A program made the translations under genes and the position numbers. A DNA stretch of 64,000 nucleotides from HRBIN30 sp964534275 (GTDB lineage: Bacteria; Desulfobacterota; Binatia; HRBIN30): positions 1 through 64,000 of the forward strand of contig CAZHQG010000008.1 in assembly GCA_964534275.1 (NCBI GenBank), given 5' to 3'. Positions 1-9,766 of the stretch are shown here, piece by piece; the stretch's first letter is position 1; every line of letters starts with the position of its first letter. The notes beneath the pieces were generated by a model. The model was given only the letters and a program-made list of their open reading frames with translations, did no database searches and was not told the origin of the DNA.

Positions 1-44
1 ACGTTCACATGCGGCTTCTTCCGCTCAAACTTCTGCTTCGCCAT
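1..44 (-). CDS. tuf: Elongation factor Tu, N-terminal fragment (runs off window start)
   Basis: Only the first 15 codons are present. They read MAKQKFERKKPHVNV, the near-invariant start of bacterial EF-Tu, the GTPase that delivers aminoacyl-tRNA to the ribosome. The ATG at 44-42 is preceded by an AAGGAG ribosome binding site. Four tRNA genes lie just upstream on the same strand (Thr-TGT, Tyr, Gly, Thr-GGT), which is the order seen before tufB in E. coli. This copy is therefore probably cotranscribed with those tRNAs. The rest of the gene lies outside the window. Confidence 0.93.
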   Translation of the reverse strand, partial: MAKQKFERKKPHVN

Positions 45-109
45 CTCGATCTCCTTACCTTCGCTCTGTTTGATGATTGCCTGGGGTCCACTCCCTATCC
101 GCCGATCAA

Positions 110-183
110 AGCCCAGGAGCGGAATCGAACCGCCGACCTCCTCCTTACCAAGGAGGTGCTCTAACCGACTGAGCTACCTGGGC
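110..183 (-). tRNA. thrT: tRNA-Thr (GGT anticodon)
   Basis: A full cloverleaf reads on the minus strand. The acceptor stem GCCCAGG pairs with CCTGGGC. The D arm contains GCTCAGTCGGTTAGAGC. The anticodon loop TTGGTAA gives GGT, and the T arm contains GGTTCGATTCC. No CCA is encoded. It is the last tRNA before tuf. Confidence 0.96.
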
Positions 184-241
184 ATCACGCCCGCATCGGC
201 TTCTTCACGTACTGTTGTTTCCTTCCACGATCCTCGAATAG

Positions 242-314
242 AGCGGGAAACGGGATTCGAACCCGCGACCCTCAGCTTGGAAGGCTGATGCTCTACCAAC
301 TGAGCTACTCCCGC
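242..314 (-). tRNA. glyT: tRNA-Gly (TCC anticodon)
   Basis: The minus strand folds as a cloverleaf. The acceptor is GCGGGAG paired with TTCCCGC. The anticodon stem TCAGC/GCTGA closes the loop CTTCCAA, giving anticodon TCC. The T loop has the usual GTTCGAATC. It is the third of four tRNAs in the tuf transcription unit. Confidence 0.96.
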
Positions 315-382
315 TTAACCCTCTTTTTCCGCGTCAGATTCTCTTCTCAGCCAAGCTCTGCAACTCGACTCTTACGTTCACA

Positions 383-465
<83 letters not shown>

Positions 466-475
466 GCACGCAAAG

Positions 476-548
476 AGCCGATGGCCAGACTCGAACTGGC
501 AACCTACTGATTACAAGTCAGTTGCTCTTCCGATTGAGCTACATCGGC
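476..548 (-). tRNA. thrU: tRNA-Thr (TGT anticodon)
   Basis: Cloverleaf on the minus strand with acceptor GCCGATG/CATCGGC, anticodon stem ACTGA/TCAGT and loop CTTGTAA, giving TGT. It is the first gene of the Thr-Tyr-Gly-Thr-tuf series. About 100 nt separate it from the end of rlmB, so a promoter is expected in 549-648, but no convincing -35/-10 pair was identified there. Confidence 0.96.
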
Positions 549-648
549 CTCCTTTCTGGAAACTTCCGACAAGAGAGATAACGAAACCCCAAAGAACGTA
601 GTCCACGGAAACGCGAACCTTCGTGGTTACAGGACAGCCGTCATGCTG

Positions 649-1356
649 TCAAGTCTCCGCCTGCACCTTTCGCCACCAAAAGCAAGCTAGGCTCACCGCT
701 ACCGCCGTATTGAGGGACTCCACTCGAGGATCCATGGGGATGTGGACAAGAAAATCGGCGGTTTCTCTCACGAGGCGGGAGAGTCCCTCCTCTCCCCCGG
801 TGACCACCGCAATACGCGGTGGCAATTGGGTGCCAAACAACGACTGTTCCGCCCGAGCATCGAGCGCCGCTACCCAGTAACCAGCCCGTTTGAGCTCCTC
901 CAGAGCTCGACTCAAATTCACCACTTGAGCGACCGGCAAGTACGCACAAGCCCCTGCCGCCGCTGACTCGACCGCTGCCGTGATTCGTGCAGCGCGATCT
1001 CGTGGAATCACCACTCCCGCGCCGCCCGCCGCCAACGTACTGCGAATCACCGCGCCTACGTTGCGTGGATCCATGACGTGATCCAACACAACCACCAACT
1101 GAGGTCCCTCAAGCCTCGTGAATGCCGACAAGCTCGCGTACGGGTAAGGACGCACAATGGCCCTCCATCCAACCGAAGCGAGTTGTTCGTCTTTCACCGC
1201 TTCTTTGGCATCCAGGAACCGGCAGTGAACACCTTTCTCCGCTGCAAGGTCGCGCAAGTAGTTGCCGCGCGCACCCGACACAGGCAAAAATTCGATGACC
1301 TCGACTCTTTCAGGGCGTGTTCGAAGCCATGCTTCCACGGCGTGGGCGGAGTACAA
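649..1356 (-). CDS. rlmB: 23S rRNA (guanosine-2'-O-)-methyltransferase RlmB-like, SPOUT/TrmH family
   Basis: SPOUT-class RNA 2'-O-ribose methyltransferase of about 235 residues. The three TrmH/SpoU motifs are visible: DHVMDPRNVGAVIRST (motif 1), VTGGEEGL (motif 2) and IPM..VESLNTAVAVSL (motif 3, which forms the SAM-binding knot). The N-terminal part begins CLYSAHAVEAWL, like the YGIHAVxALL start of RlmB. I chose the TTG at 1356-1354 because it matches the family start and has GGGGAG about 9 nt upstream. The frame stays open to 1434, which would overlap divergent lptF. RlmB modifies G2251 in the P loop of 23S rRNA. TrmH-like tRNA specificity cannot be excluded. Confidence 0.88.
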   Translation of the reverse strand: MYSAHAVEAWLRTRPERVEVIEFLPVSGARGNYLRDLAAEKGVHCRFLDAKEAVKDEQLASVGWRAIVRPYPYASLSAFTRLEGPQLVVVLDHVMDPRNVGAVIRSTLAAGGAGVVIPRDRAARITAAVESAAAGACAYLPVAQVVNLSRALEELKRAGYWVAALDARAEQSLFGTQLPPRIAVVTGGEEGLSRLVRETADFLVHIPMDPRVESLNTAVAVSLACFWWRKVQAET

Positions 1357-1419
1357 GCACCCACTCCCCTGTAACGCAGAGTTTATTTGCCCCGACGTTC
1401 TAGCTAGTTGAGAGCTGCG

Positions 1420-2610
1420 GTGAAAACGTTTCAACGGTACCTCTTCCGGGAATCACTATTCCCGGTCCTCTCGAGCGTATTCGTAGTTGCCGGCATTCTC
1501 ATTGTTGCCCGACTGGTAAAGATTATGACTCTCGTCATCAATCGGGGCTTAGCCATTACGGAGCTTCTCCGGCTTTTAGCGCTCTTTGCCCCTTCGTTCT
1601 TGGAGGTTGCCGTTCCGATGGGCCTCATGCTTGGCATTCTTGTCGCGTTCCACCGTCTAGCTGTTGATGGTGAACTGGTAGGGGCCCAGGCCTGTGGCCT
1701 CGGTCGCAGCTGTTTCCTGCGGCCGACGCTGGTACTGGCTGCCGTCGGGATGATTTTAACGGGAACATTTTCTTTACTCGTTCGCCCAGAAAGCCGATCT
1801 GCTCTGGTTACGTTCATCGAGGACCTCGGCAGGCGCCGGGCAAGCGCCGCTCTCCAAGAGCAAGTGTTCTTCGACCAACTACCGGGCCTCGTGCTTTACG
1901 CGGACCGGATCGAAGAGCGCGGCAAACTTTTGGCCGGCGTTTTTGTTGCGGACACGAGAGCGCCCCAAAAGCGCACTTCGATCGTGGCGCGAAGAGGCTA
2001 TCTAATCACTGCTTCAGCAAAACATGACAGTACTGTCTTACGCTTGGAGGATGGCCTGGTGTTTACTTGGCAGGGGACTGCGGACAACTTCGAGGTCACA
2101 CAATTTCAGGTGCTCGATTGGGATCTATCCGATTCCTCCGAGAATACTGCCGGTTCTCGAACGGGCACGGAACGCGACCTGAAAGCCGTTCCTACGAGGG
2201 AGCTACTTTCGTCGTTAAACGTTGACGTCTTAACGGCAAGCTCCCTCCTATTAGAACTGAATCGCAGACTCGCTACTCCAGTTGCTTGCTTGATGTTCGC
2301 CCTTGTCGCCCTGGCTTGGTCACTACGTCGCATCTCCCCCTTACCCACGAGCGTCGCTCTCTCCACGGGATGCTTCGTCGGTTACTATGTTCTCGAAAGC
2401 TTCGGTGACGCGTTGCTCCAGCGCTTCCCTGGGCTGCTAGTGGCGGTCGGAGCGGCATGGATGCCCACACTGGCCTTTGGGTGCCTCGCTCTTCTGCTAT
2501 GGCCCTCTTCGCCCGCACTTAGGAAAGGTGCTCCTTGGCGAGGTACGTATTCCTACCGGGATGTATCACGCATGAAGTCCGCCCCGGGTACGCACATCGG
2601 TCACTCTTGA
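1420..2610 (+). CDS. lptF: LPS export ABC transporter permease LptF
   Basis: An LptF/LptG-family inner-membrane permease of about 396 residues. It has an N-terminal amphipathic stretch (TFQRYLFRES), transmembrane helices at roughly 15-35, 55-75 and 100-120, a periplasmic beta-jellyroll region (about 140-270), and three C-terminal helices. With LptG and the LptB ATPase (not in the window) it extracts LPS from the inner membrane. The first in-frame start is TTG 1408. I prefer GTG 1420, which gives MKTFQRYLFRES as in homologues. It is followed by lptG and diverges from rlmB. Confidence 0.87.
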   Translation: MKTFQRYLFRESLFPVLSSVFVVAGILIVARLVKIMTLVINRGLAITELLRLLALFAPSFLEVAVPMGLMLGILVAFHRLAVDGELVGAQACGLGRSCFLRPTLVLAAVGMILTGTFSLLVRPESRSALVTFIEDLGRRRASAALQEQVFFDQLPGLVLYADRIEERGKLLAGVFVADTRAPQKRTSIVARRGYLITASAKHDSTVLRLEDGLVFTWQGTADNFEVTQFQVLDWDLSDSSENTAGSRTGTERDLKAVPTRELLSSLNVDVLTASSLLLELNRRLATPVACLMFALVALAWSLRRISPLPTSVALSTGCFVGYYVLESFGDALLQRFPGLLVAVGAAWMPTLAFGCLALLLWPSSPALRKGAPWRGTYSYRDVSRMKSAPGTHIGHS

Positions 2611-2836
2611 TTTCGGAGGACCGTTCGATGGATGCCCTCGCACCCGTTCATACTCGGTGCCGCCCGGGTGCAATGCACACCTTTCGAGTTGGCTCGACCG
2701 AGGGCCTTCTCAGTTTGGCGTGCAAGTGCAATCGTCCGCCGCGCGGAAGCAACCACGAACTGCGGTGCCCTCCCATGTGTCCTCCTGAATCCGCGGCTCC
2801 TGCGAACGCAGCCATGCAATGGGCGAGAGGACGTTG
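2611..2836 (+). other. lptF-lptG intergenic spacer, no gene supported
   Basis: A 226-nt gap separates lptF from lptG, longer than usual for this pair. Short open frames cross it on both strands but have neither family resemblance nor convincing ribosome binding sites. It may carry a promoter for lptG. No clear -35/-10 or terminator was found. Confidence 0.4.
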
Positions 2837-3952
2837 ATGACCGGAAAAATTTTGCGTCTACTGCTCGGGGATTTCTTCGCCGTTCTGCTGGTGACTCAGG
2901 CGAGTGCGATTGCTCTGTACGTTGTTGTCGACTTCTTTGAACGGTTGGACGTGATCCTAAGAAACACGGTAGAGCCAGTCGCCGTCGCTCGCTACTTCGC
3001 TTTCAAACTTCCCCTCATCGTCTCTCAAACGCTGGCCGTGAGTACGGCCATCGCAATTGTCGCAGCCATTGCAGTCAGGCATCGCCACAATGAAATCCTA
3101 GCTTTGGAGGCGGCCGGAGTCGGGCCCCGTCGGATCGCCCTCGCGTTTTCCGGGGCTACCATTTTGATCTGCTTATTTGGTGGGGCGTGGGCCGAATGGG
3201 TTGTGCCGCCAGCCACTCGTGCGGCGCAAGAGATCAGCTTGCGCGAAATCAAGAAGCGTGATCGCCGAAATGTTCTCGCAGACCGGGAAATCTGGTTGCG
3301 TCGCCCGCACGCAATTTACCATGTCACCTATGTAGACCAAACGCAGAAAGCCCTCCTAGGAGTCACCGCCTACGTGATCACCGAGGACTTCTCTTTGCAA
3401 GAAATCCGCTACTTTCCAGAAATTCGCTGGACAAGCACGGGCTGGTCCATCATTGGGCATCCCCGACAGCTTCCAGTCCCGGGGACCATGGCCAACCCCC
3501 CGAATACCAGCGTCCCTTCGGACTACCTATTGCAGTTACCGGAAAGCTTCGAAGAGTTTGCCGAGGTCCAACGTGAACCAGAAGAGCAAAGCACCTTGGA
3601 GCTGTGGAACAAAAGGGCATTTTTAAGGACTCTCGGACTACCGACGACGCGGGTTTCCGTAGATCTCTATCTGAAGACAGCCCTGCCCTTTGCACCGCTT
3701 GCGATCGCCGCAATTCTCCTACCGGTCGCATTACGACTCGACCACGCGAAACGCATTGCGAAAGTTGTCGCCTTTAGCGCAGCCCTAGGCTTTGGTTACT
3801 GGGTTCTGCTGGGAGTAGCGACCTCTTTGGGATATGCAGGAACACTCCCCGCGCTTCTAGCCGCGTGGTTGGCTAATTTGACGTACGGCACAATCGGCGC
3901 AGGGCTGCTCGCAGCTCCTGCGCCGCGGCGCAAACATGAACTAACGTTTTGA
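2837..3952 (+). CDS. lptG: LPS export ABC transporter permease LptG
   Basis: The second permease of the LPS extraction complex, about 371 residues. It starts MTGKILRLLLGDFF, followed by a first transmembrane helix, the typical FFERLD segment at the end of that helix, helices 2-3 with the coupling-helix region (NEILALEAAGVGPRRIA) that contacts LptB, a periplasmic jellyroll and three C-terminal helices. ATG 2837 is preferred over the upstream in-frame start because it gives the family N-terminus and has GAGAGGA upstream. Its end overlaps the end of convergent rpsI by 12 nt. Confidence 0.87.
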   Translation: MTGKILRLLLGDFFAVLLVTQASAIALYVVVDFFERLDVILRNTVEPVAVARYFAFKLPLIVSQTLAVSTAIAIVAAIAVRHRHNEILALEAAGVGPRRIALAFSGATILICLFGGAWAEWVVPPATRAAQEISLREIKKRDRRNVLADREIWLRRPHAIYHVTYVDQTQKALLGVTAYVITEDFSLQEIRYFPEIRWTSTGWSIIGHPRQLPVPGTMANPPNTSVPSDYLLQLPESFEEFAEVQREPEEQSTLELWNKRAFLRTLGLPTTRVSVDLYLKTALPFAPLAIAAILLPVALRLDHAKRIAKVVAFSAALGFGYWVLLGVATSLGYAGTLPALLAAWLANLTYGTIGAGLLAAPAPRRKHELTF

Positions 3953-4336
3953 GTATTGTGGACGCTTCCGCGCCTTGTGGCGGCCGTACTTTTTGCGCTC
4001 CACTTCACGTGGATCCCTGCGGATGAACCCGGCTTTTTTGAGAATCGGCCGGAATTCGGGGTCGATCACAAGCAAGGTCCGGGTAATTCCGTGTCTGACC
4101 GCCTCGGCCTGGGCAGCCAATCCCCCGCCGTGGACGTTAGCCACGACGTCATACCGCCCCAAGGTCTGCGTGAGCTCAAAAGGTTGCAGAATAATCATTC
4201 GTGATGTTGGCCTGGGGAAATATTGCTCCCACGGACGACCATTCACGACAATCTTGCCCTCTCCGGGCATCAATAACACTCTTGCCACCGCAGTCTTTCG
4301 CCGGCCGGTGGCCCCCCATCGGCTTTCTTCGGTCAT
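3941..4336 (-). CDS. rpsI: Small ribosomal subunit protein S9
   Basis: 131 residues with the S9 signatures: ATGRRKTAVARV near the N-terminus, GGGLAAQAEAVRHGI in the middle, and the basic C-terminal tail RKKYGRHKARKRPQYSKR that reaches the ribosomal P site. The tail ends in S-K-R as in E. coli S9. ATG 4336 overlaps the rplM stop by 4 nt (ATGA), which implies translational coupling. The open frame extends further upstream, but that part lies within rplM and is unrelated to S9. Confidence 0.97.
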   Translation of the reverse strand: MTEESRWGATGRRKTAVARVLLMPGEGKIVVNGRPWEQYFPRPTSRMIILQPFELTQTLGRYDVVANVHGGGLAAQAEAVRHGITRTLLVIDPEFRPILKKAGFIRRDPREVERKKYGRHKARKRPQYSKR

Positions 4337-4794
4337 TGGACTTCTCCGCTGCGAGCGCGCACCAGGATTGGACGTGGTTTCTGTGCTTCGTGAGGATGGT
4401 CTGGTCCAGGGTAAATCTTCACCTTTGTCGCCAACTGGTGTCCAAGGCGGTTTTTGGGCAGCATTCCTTCGATCGCTTGTCGTAACATTTCTTCTGGCTT
4501 CAGTAGCTTTTGCTCGAGAGCGGAGCGTACACGCACGCCTCCAGGGTAACCAGTGTGCCGGATATACGTCTTTTTTCGCCACTTTGCACCGGTTAACCGG
4601 ACGGCTCCGGCGTTGATGATCACGACAAAATCACCGACGTCCTCCCAAGGCTGAAACGTAGGCTTGTGTTTCCCACGCAGAATGTGGGCCGCCACGCTCG
4701 CCACGCGACCCAGCACCTGGTCCTTTGCATCGATCAGAACCCACTCCCTCTGAGCAAGTGCTTGTTCTCTACTAATGACTACGGTTTTCGGCAT
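4333..4794 (-). CDS. rplM: Large ribosomal subunit protein L13
   Basis: 153 residues and full length for L13. Signatures include WVLIDAKDQVLGRVAS, the KH(K)PTFQPWEDVGDFVVIINA block, YIRHTGYPGG and GMLPKNRLG. It is the first gene of the classic rplM-rpsI operon. It lies 57 nt downstream of tRNA-Asp on the same strand, so transcription may enter through the tRNA genes. Confidence 0.97.
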   Translation of the reverse strand: MPKTVVISREQALAQREWVLIDAKDQVLGRVASVAAHILRGKHKPTFQPWEDVGDFVVIINAGAVRLTGAKWRKKTYIRHTGYPGGVRVRSALEQKLLKPEEMLRQAIEGMLPKNRLGHQLATKVKIYPGPDHPHEAQKPRPILVRARSGEVQ

Positions 4795-4851
4795 TTTCCT
4801 ACGACCCTTTGCGAACCACCTAATCTCGCTTCGCGCTTCCTCGGTTGTATA

Positions 4852-4926
<75 letters not shown>

Positions 4927-4957
4927 AAAATTTCATCGACTCTCCAACCGGACAACC

Positions 4958-5029
4958 TGGGCGGTATCCGATTTGAACGGATGACCCCCGGCTTGTAAGG
5001 CCGATGCTCTCCCGCTGAGCTAACCGCCC
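4958..5029 (-). tRNA. tRNA-Val (TAC anticodon)
   Basis: Minus-strand cloverleaf with acceptor GGGCGGT/ACCGCCC and discriminator A. The anticodon stem TCGGC/GCCGG carries loop CTTACAA, giving TAC. It lies between hup and tRNA-Asp, consistent with one transcript hup-tRNA-Val-tRNA-Asp-rplM-rpsI. Confidence 0.96.
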
Positions 5030-5079
5030 ACACGATGCGACTGCCTCGCGTTTGTGGCTCCCACTACACAACGCCCCCG

Positions 5080-5352
5080 TCAGTTCAACGAGTCACGTAG
5101 CTGCTTACCGGCTTTGAATTTCGCCGAACGCGAGGCAGCAATTTCAATGATTTCTCCTGTTTTCGGGTTACGGCCAGTCCGAGGCTTACGCGTCGCGACC
5201 GCAAACGTACCGAACCCAGAAATATTTACCTTTTCTCCCTGCTTGAGGGCAGAGATAATGTCTTCAAAGACGACGTTCACGACCTTCTCCGCAAGGGCCC
5301 GGGGAAGATCCACCTTGCTTGCAACCGACTCGATCAACTCCGCCTTCGTCAT
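5080..5352 (-). CDS. hup: HU-family DNA-binding protein
   Basis: A nucleoid-associated protein of 90 residues. It shows the whole HU/IHF fold: MTKAELIESVA at the N-terminus, the dimer core VNISGFGTFAV, the beta-arm motif RTGRNPKTGEIIEI carrying the DNA-intercalating proline, and the C-terminal KFKAGKQLRDSLN. The length and the RNPKTGE arm fit HU rather than IHF. It follows lon at 58 nt, the order seen in many Proteobacteria. Confidence 0.95.
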   Translation of the reverse strand: MTKAELIESVASKVDLPRALAEKVVNVVFEDIISALKQGEKVNISGFGTFAVATRKPRTGRNPKTGEIIEIAASRSAKFKAGKQLRDSLN

Positions 5353-5410
5353 GAACGTCCCTCTTCAACTCCAGCAAGGTGCTCGTGCTTAGTCAGGTTC
5401 AACGACGGTG

Positions 5411-7858
5411 TCAAGGAACCATGCCGGCAGTTAAAACTGCCTCCGTACCAGGAGAAACCAAACCCGAAGCCGGCACTTGAGACTGCCAGTCTCCCCGCAA
5501 AAAGGATTCCGGATTCTCGAGCACCAAAGCCTGCCTCAAGACCTCGTCCATATGGCGAACCAACCGCAGTTGCACTGAGCGCTGAACTTGAGGCGGAATT
5601 TCCTTGATATCCTTTTCGTTGTCTGCCGGTATCAGGACCGTGGCAATCCCGGCCCGATGAGCGGCAAGCACCTTTTCCTTGAGGCCTCCAATCGGCAAGA
5701 CACGCCCACGTAGGGTGACCTCCCCAGTCATGGCGACATCGTTCCGAACCGGAATCTTCGTAAGCGCAGAGACCATCGCAGTCGCCATGGTGATCCCCGC
5801 AGAGGGGCCGTCTTTCGGTGTAGCACCCTCCGGAACGTGAATATGGACGTCAACGTTCTGGTAAAAATCGCGTGCGAGCCCCAGCTCCTCTGCTCGGGAA
5901 CGGACGTAACTCATCGCGGCTTGAGCCGACTCCTGCATCACATCTCCGAGCCGCCCAGTAATAATGAGTTTGCCCTTACCCGGCATCACTGTTACCTCGA
6001 TCGCCAGCAGCTCGCCGCCGAACTCAGTCCACGCCAAGCCAGTGGCCACCCCCACCCGCTGCTGCTCTTCGGCCTGACTCACATGATACTTTGGTGGACC
6101 CAAAAACCGGTGCAAATTTTTTGCGGTGACTACGATCTTACCTTGCCGGTTACTCCGCAAAACTTTCACTGCCGCCTTCCGACAAATCGTCGCGATTTCC
6201 CTCTCTAGTCCGCGAACCCCGGCCTCCTTCGTGTAGTGGCGGATGATCGCCATAATTGCGTTGTCGGAAATCTCTAAGTTTTCGGGGCTAAGCCCGTTCG
6301 CCTCTCGTTGCTTCTGCACCAAGTACTTCTTCGCAATGTTCAGCTTTTCGATATCGGTGTACCCCGGGATCCGAATGACCTCCATTCGGTCTTGCAACGG
6401 CCGGGGGATTCGCTCCAGGGTGTTCGCCGTCGTGATGAACATGACTCGAGACAGATCGTAATCGACATCCAAATAATGATCGTTGAATGCCGCGTTTTGC
6501 TCAGGGTCCAGTACCTCCAGGAGTGCCGACGATGGATCCCCTCGGAAATCCGTGGACATCTTGTCCACTTCATCCAGCAAGAACACCGGATTGCAGGACC
6601 CGGCCTTTTTCATACTCTGGATGATTTTCCCAGGCAGGGCACCGATGTACGTCCTGCGGTGACCGCGGATCTCTGCCTCGTCACGCACCCCGCCTAAGGA
6701 TACTCGCACAAACTTCCGGCCCGTTGCGCGCGCAATGGACTTTCCGAGCGATGTTTTGCCAACCCCCGGAGGTCCGACCAAACACAAAATCGGGCCCTTG
6801 TTCGTTTGCCCCACCAAAGCCTGGACGGCAAGATACTCTAGGATTCGCTCTTTTACCTTCTCTAAGCCGTAGTGGTCTTCTTCCAGAACCCGCTCCGCCT
6901 CGACGATGTCGAGCTTATCCTCCGTATACTCATTCCACGGGAGCGATAAAATCCAATCGATGTAATTACGGACCACGGTCGCCTCAGCGGACATCGGCGA
7001 CATCATTTTCAACTTTTTGAGTTCCTTCTCGACTTTTTCCCGCGCCTCCGGAGACAATTTTTTCTGCTTGATTTTTTCCTCGAGCTCTTGAATTTCCGTC
7101 CGGAACTCGTCTTTTTCTCCCAGTTCCTTCTGGATCGCCCGCATTTGCTCGTTGAGGTAGTACTCTTTCTGGGTCTTCTCCATTTGCTTCTTGACCCGCG
7201 TGCGGATCCGCTTTTCGACCTCGAGAATCTCGATCTCCGAGCGCAGAAGCCCCAAAACTTTTTCCAAGCGGGCTGCCGGATCCACGGTTTCTAGCAGCGA
7301 CTGCTTCTCCTCGAGCTTGACGGTCAGGTGCGCAACGATCGTATCCGCCAACCGAGACGGATCGTCGATCGAAGCCACCGAGCTCAACATCTCCGGCGGT
7401 ATCTTTTTGTTGTACTTTAGGTACACCTCGAAGGTAGACACCACCGAGCGGACTAACGCTTCGATTTCCGTCGTTCGTTCCCAGTGCTCTTCTACCTCTT
7501 CGATCTCCGCGAGCAAAAATTCTGCTTCCGGCAAGAAGCGCACGATACGGGCTCGGCGCTTTCCTTCGATCAGGACCTTGACGGTTCCATCTGGCAAGCG
7601 AAGCATCTGCACCACGGAACCGATCGTTCCCATCGGATAAATGTCGGCCTCCGATGGATCATTCGTCTTCGCATCACGCTGCGCGGCCAGCAAAATCATT
7701 TTGGTGCCGCTCATGGCCTCTTCGAGTGCCCGGATCGACTTCTGCCGACCCACGAATAGCGGCACCACCATGTGGGGAAACACGATAATATCCCGCAACG
7801 GGAGCAGCGGAACCTTCGTCATTGAAGGGCCATCTTTCTTGTCACTACGGAAAAGCAT
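5411..7858 (-). CDS. lon: ATP-dependent Lon protease
   Basis: A full-length LonA of 815 residues. The N-terminal substrate-binding domain begins VPLLPLRDIIVFPHMVVPLFVGR. A coiled-coil region precedes the AAA+ module with Walker A GPPGVGKTS and Walker B VFLLDEVDK. The C-terminal protease domain has the Ser-Lys dyad at about S686 (KDGPSAG) and K729 (GGLKEKV). ATG 7858 has GAGGA upstream, just past the clpX stop. An alternative ATG at 7822 has no good site. Lon degrades misfolded and regulatory proteins in the cytoplasm. Its place next to clpX suggests one proteostasis operon. Confidence 0.97.
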   Translation of the reverse strand: MLFRSDKKDGPSMTKVPLLPLRDIIVFPHMVVPLFVGRQKSIRALEEAMSGTKMILLAAQRDAKTNDPSEADIYPMGTIGSVVQMLRLPDGTVKVLIEGKRRARIVRFLPEAEFLLAEIEEVEEHWERTTEIEALVRSVVSTFEVYLKYNKKIPPEMLSSVASIDDPSRLADTIVAHLTVKLEEKQSLLETVDPAARLEKVLGLLRSEIEILEVEKRIRTRVKKQMEKTQKEYYLNEQMRAIQKELGEKDEFRTEIQELEEKIKQKKLSPEAREKVEKELKKLKMMSPMSAEATVVRNYIDWILSLPWNEYTEDKLDIVEAERVLEEDHYGLEKVKERILEYLAVQALVGQTNKGPILCLVGPPGVGKTSLGKSIARATGRKFVRVSLGGVRDEAEIRGHRRTYIGALPGKIIQSMKKAGSCNPVFLLDEVDKMSTDFRGDPSSALLEVLDPEQNAAFNDHYLDVDYDLSRVMFITTANTLERIPRPLQDRMEVIRIPGYTDIEKLNIAKKYLVQKQREANGLSPENLEISDNAIMAIIRHYTKEAGVRGLEREIATICRKAAVKVLRSNRQGKIVVTAKNLHRFLGPPKYHVSQAEEQQRVGVATGLAWTEFGGELLAIEVTVMPGKGKLIITGRLGDVMQESAQAAMSYVRSRAEELGLARDFYQNVDVHIHVPEGATPKDGPSAGITMATAMVSALTKIPVRNDVAMTGEVTLRGRVLPIGGLKEKVLAAHRAGIATVLIPADNEKDIKEIPPQVQRSVQLRLVRHMDEVLRQALVLENPESFLRGDWQSQVPASGLVSPGTEAVLTAGMVP

Positions 7859-7876
7859 TGCAAACGTAATCCTCGC

Positions 7877-9130
<1,254 letters not shown>

Positions 9131-9137
9131 AGTTCCC

Positions 9138-9740
9138 TCACAACTTCTTAGTGGGCCTGTTCACGATCACTTCGTCAACGATGCCATACTCGAGAGCCTG
9201 CTGGCTCGTCATAAACAAATCGCGATCCGTATCCTTTTCGATCCGCTTTAAGCTTTGCCCGGTGTGCTTCACCAAGATGGCATTCAACTGCTCTCGAATC
9301 CGCAAAATTTCGCGGGCCTGAATATCAATATCGGCCGCAACCCCCTGGATACCCCCCAACGGCTGATGAATCATAATGCGCGAGTGTGGTAACGCGTAAC
9401 GCTTCCCCTTCGCTCCTGCGGCCAGCAGCCACGCTGCCATACTCGCCGCCTGCCCCAAACAAAAAGTCGAAACATCGGGGCGAATGTACTGCATTGTATC
9501 GTAAATTGCCAAACCCGCGGTTACCGAACCTCCCGGGGAGTTGATGTAGAAGTGGATGTCTCGTTCGGCGTCCTCCGCTTCCAAGAACAACAACTGCGCG
9601 GCGATGAGGTTTGCCACTTCGTCAGTGATCGGGGAGCCGAGAAAAATAATCCGCTCCCGGAGAAGGCGCGAATAAATATCGTAGGCGCGCTCACCGCGAC
9701 CCGTTTGCTCGACAACAATTGGAACCACGTTCATGTTCAT
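9138..9740 (-). CDS. clpP: ATP-dependent Clp protease proteolytic subunit ClpP
   Basis: A serine peptidase forming a two-ring barrel with ClpX. Numbering from ATG 9740, the catalytic triad is about S100 (GQAASMAAW), H125 (RIMIHQPLGG) and D174 (KDTDRD). The N-terminal VPIVVEQTGRGERAYDIYSRLL segment is typical. The start is ambiguous between GTG 9749, ATG 9740 and ATG 9734. The last two give the usual short lead before VPIVVEQ. It is cotranscribed between tig and clpX. Confidence 0.96.
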   Translation of the reverse strand: MNMNVVPIVVEQTGRGERAYDIYSRLLRERIIFLGSPITDEVANLIAAQLLFLEAEDAERDIHFYINSPGGSVTAGLAIYDTMQYIRPDVSTFCLGQAASMAAWLLAAGAKGKRYALPHSRIMIHQPLGGIQGVAADIDIQAREILRIREQLNAILVKHTGQSLKRIEKDTDRDLFMTSQQALEYGIVDEVIVNRPTKKL

Positions 9741-9766
9741 TGCGTACACTGGAATGCACCGTGATG

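Noticed and set aside
1357..1434. N-terminal extension of RlmB (26 residues)
   Set aside because: Not conserved with the family and overlaps the start of divergent lptF; TTG 1356 has a better ribosome binding site.
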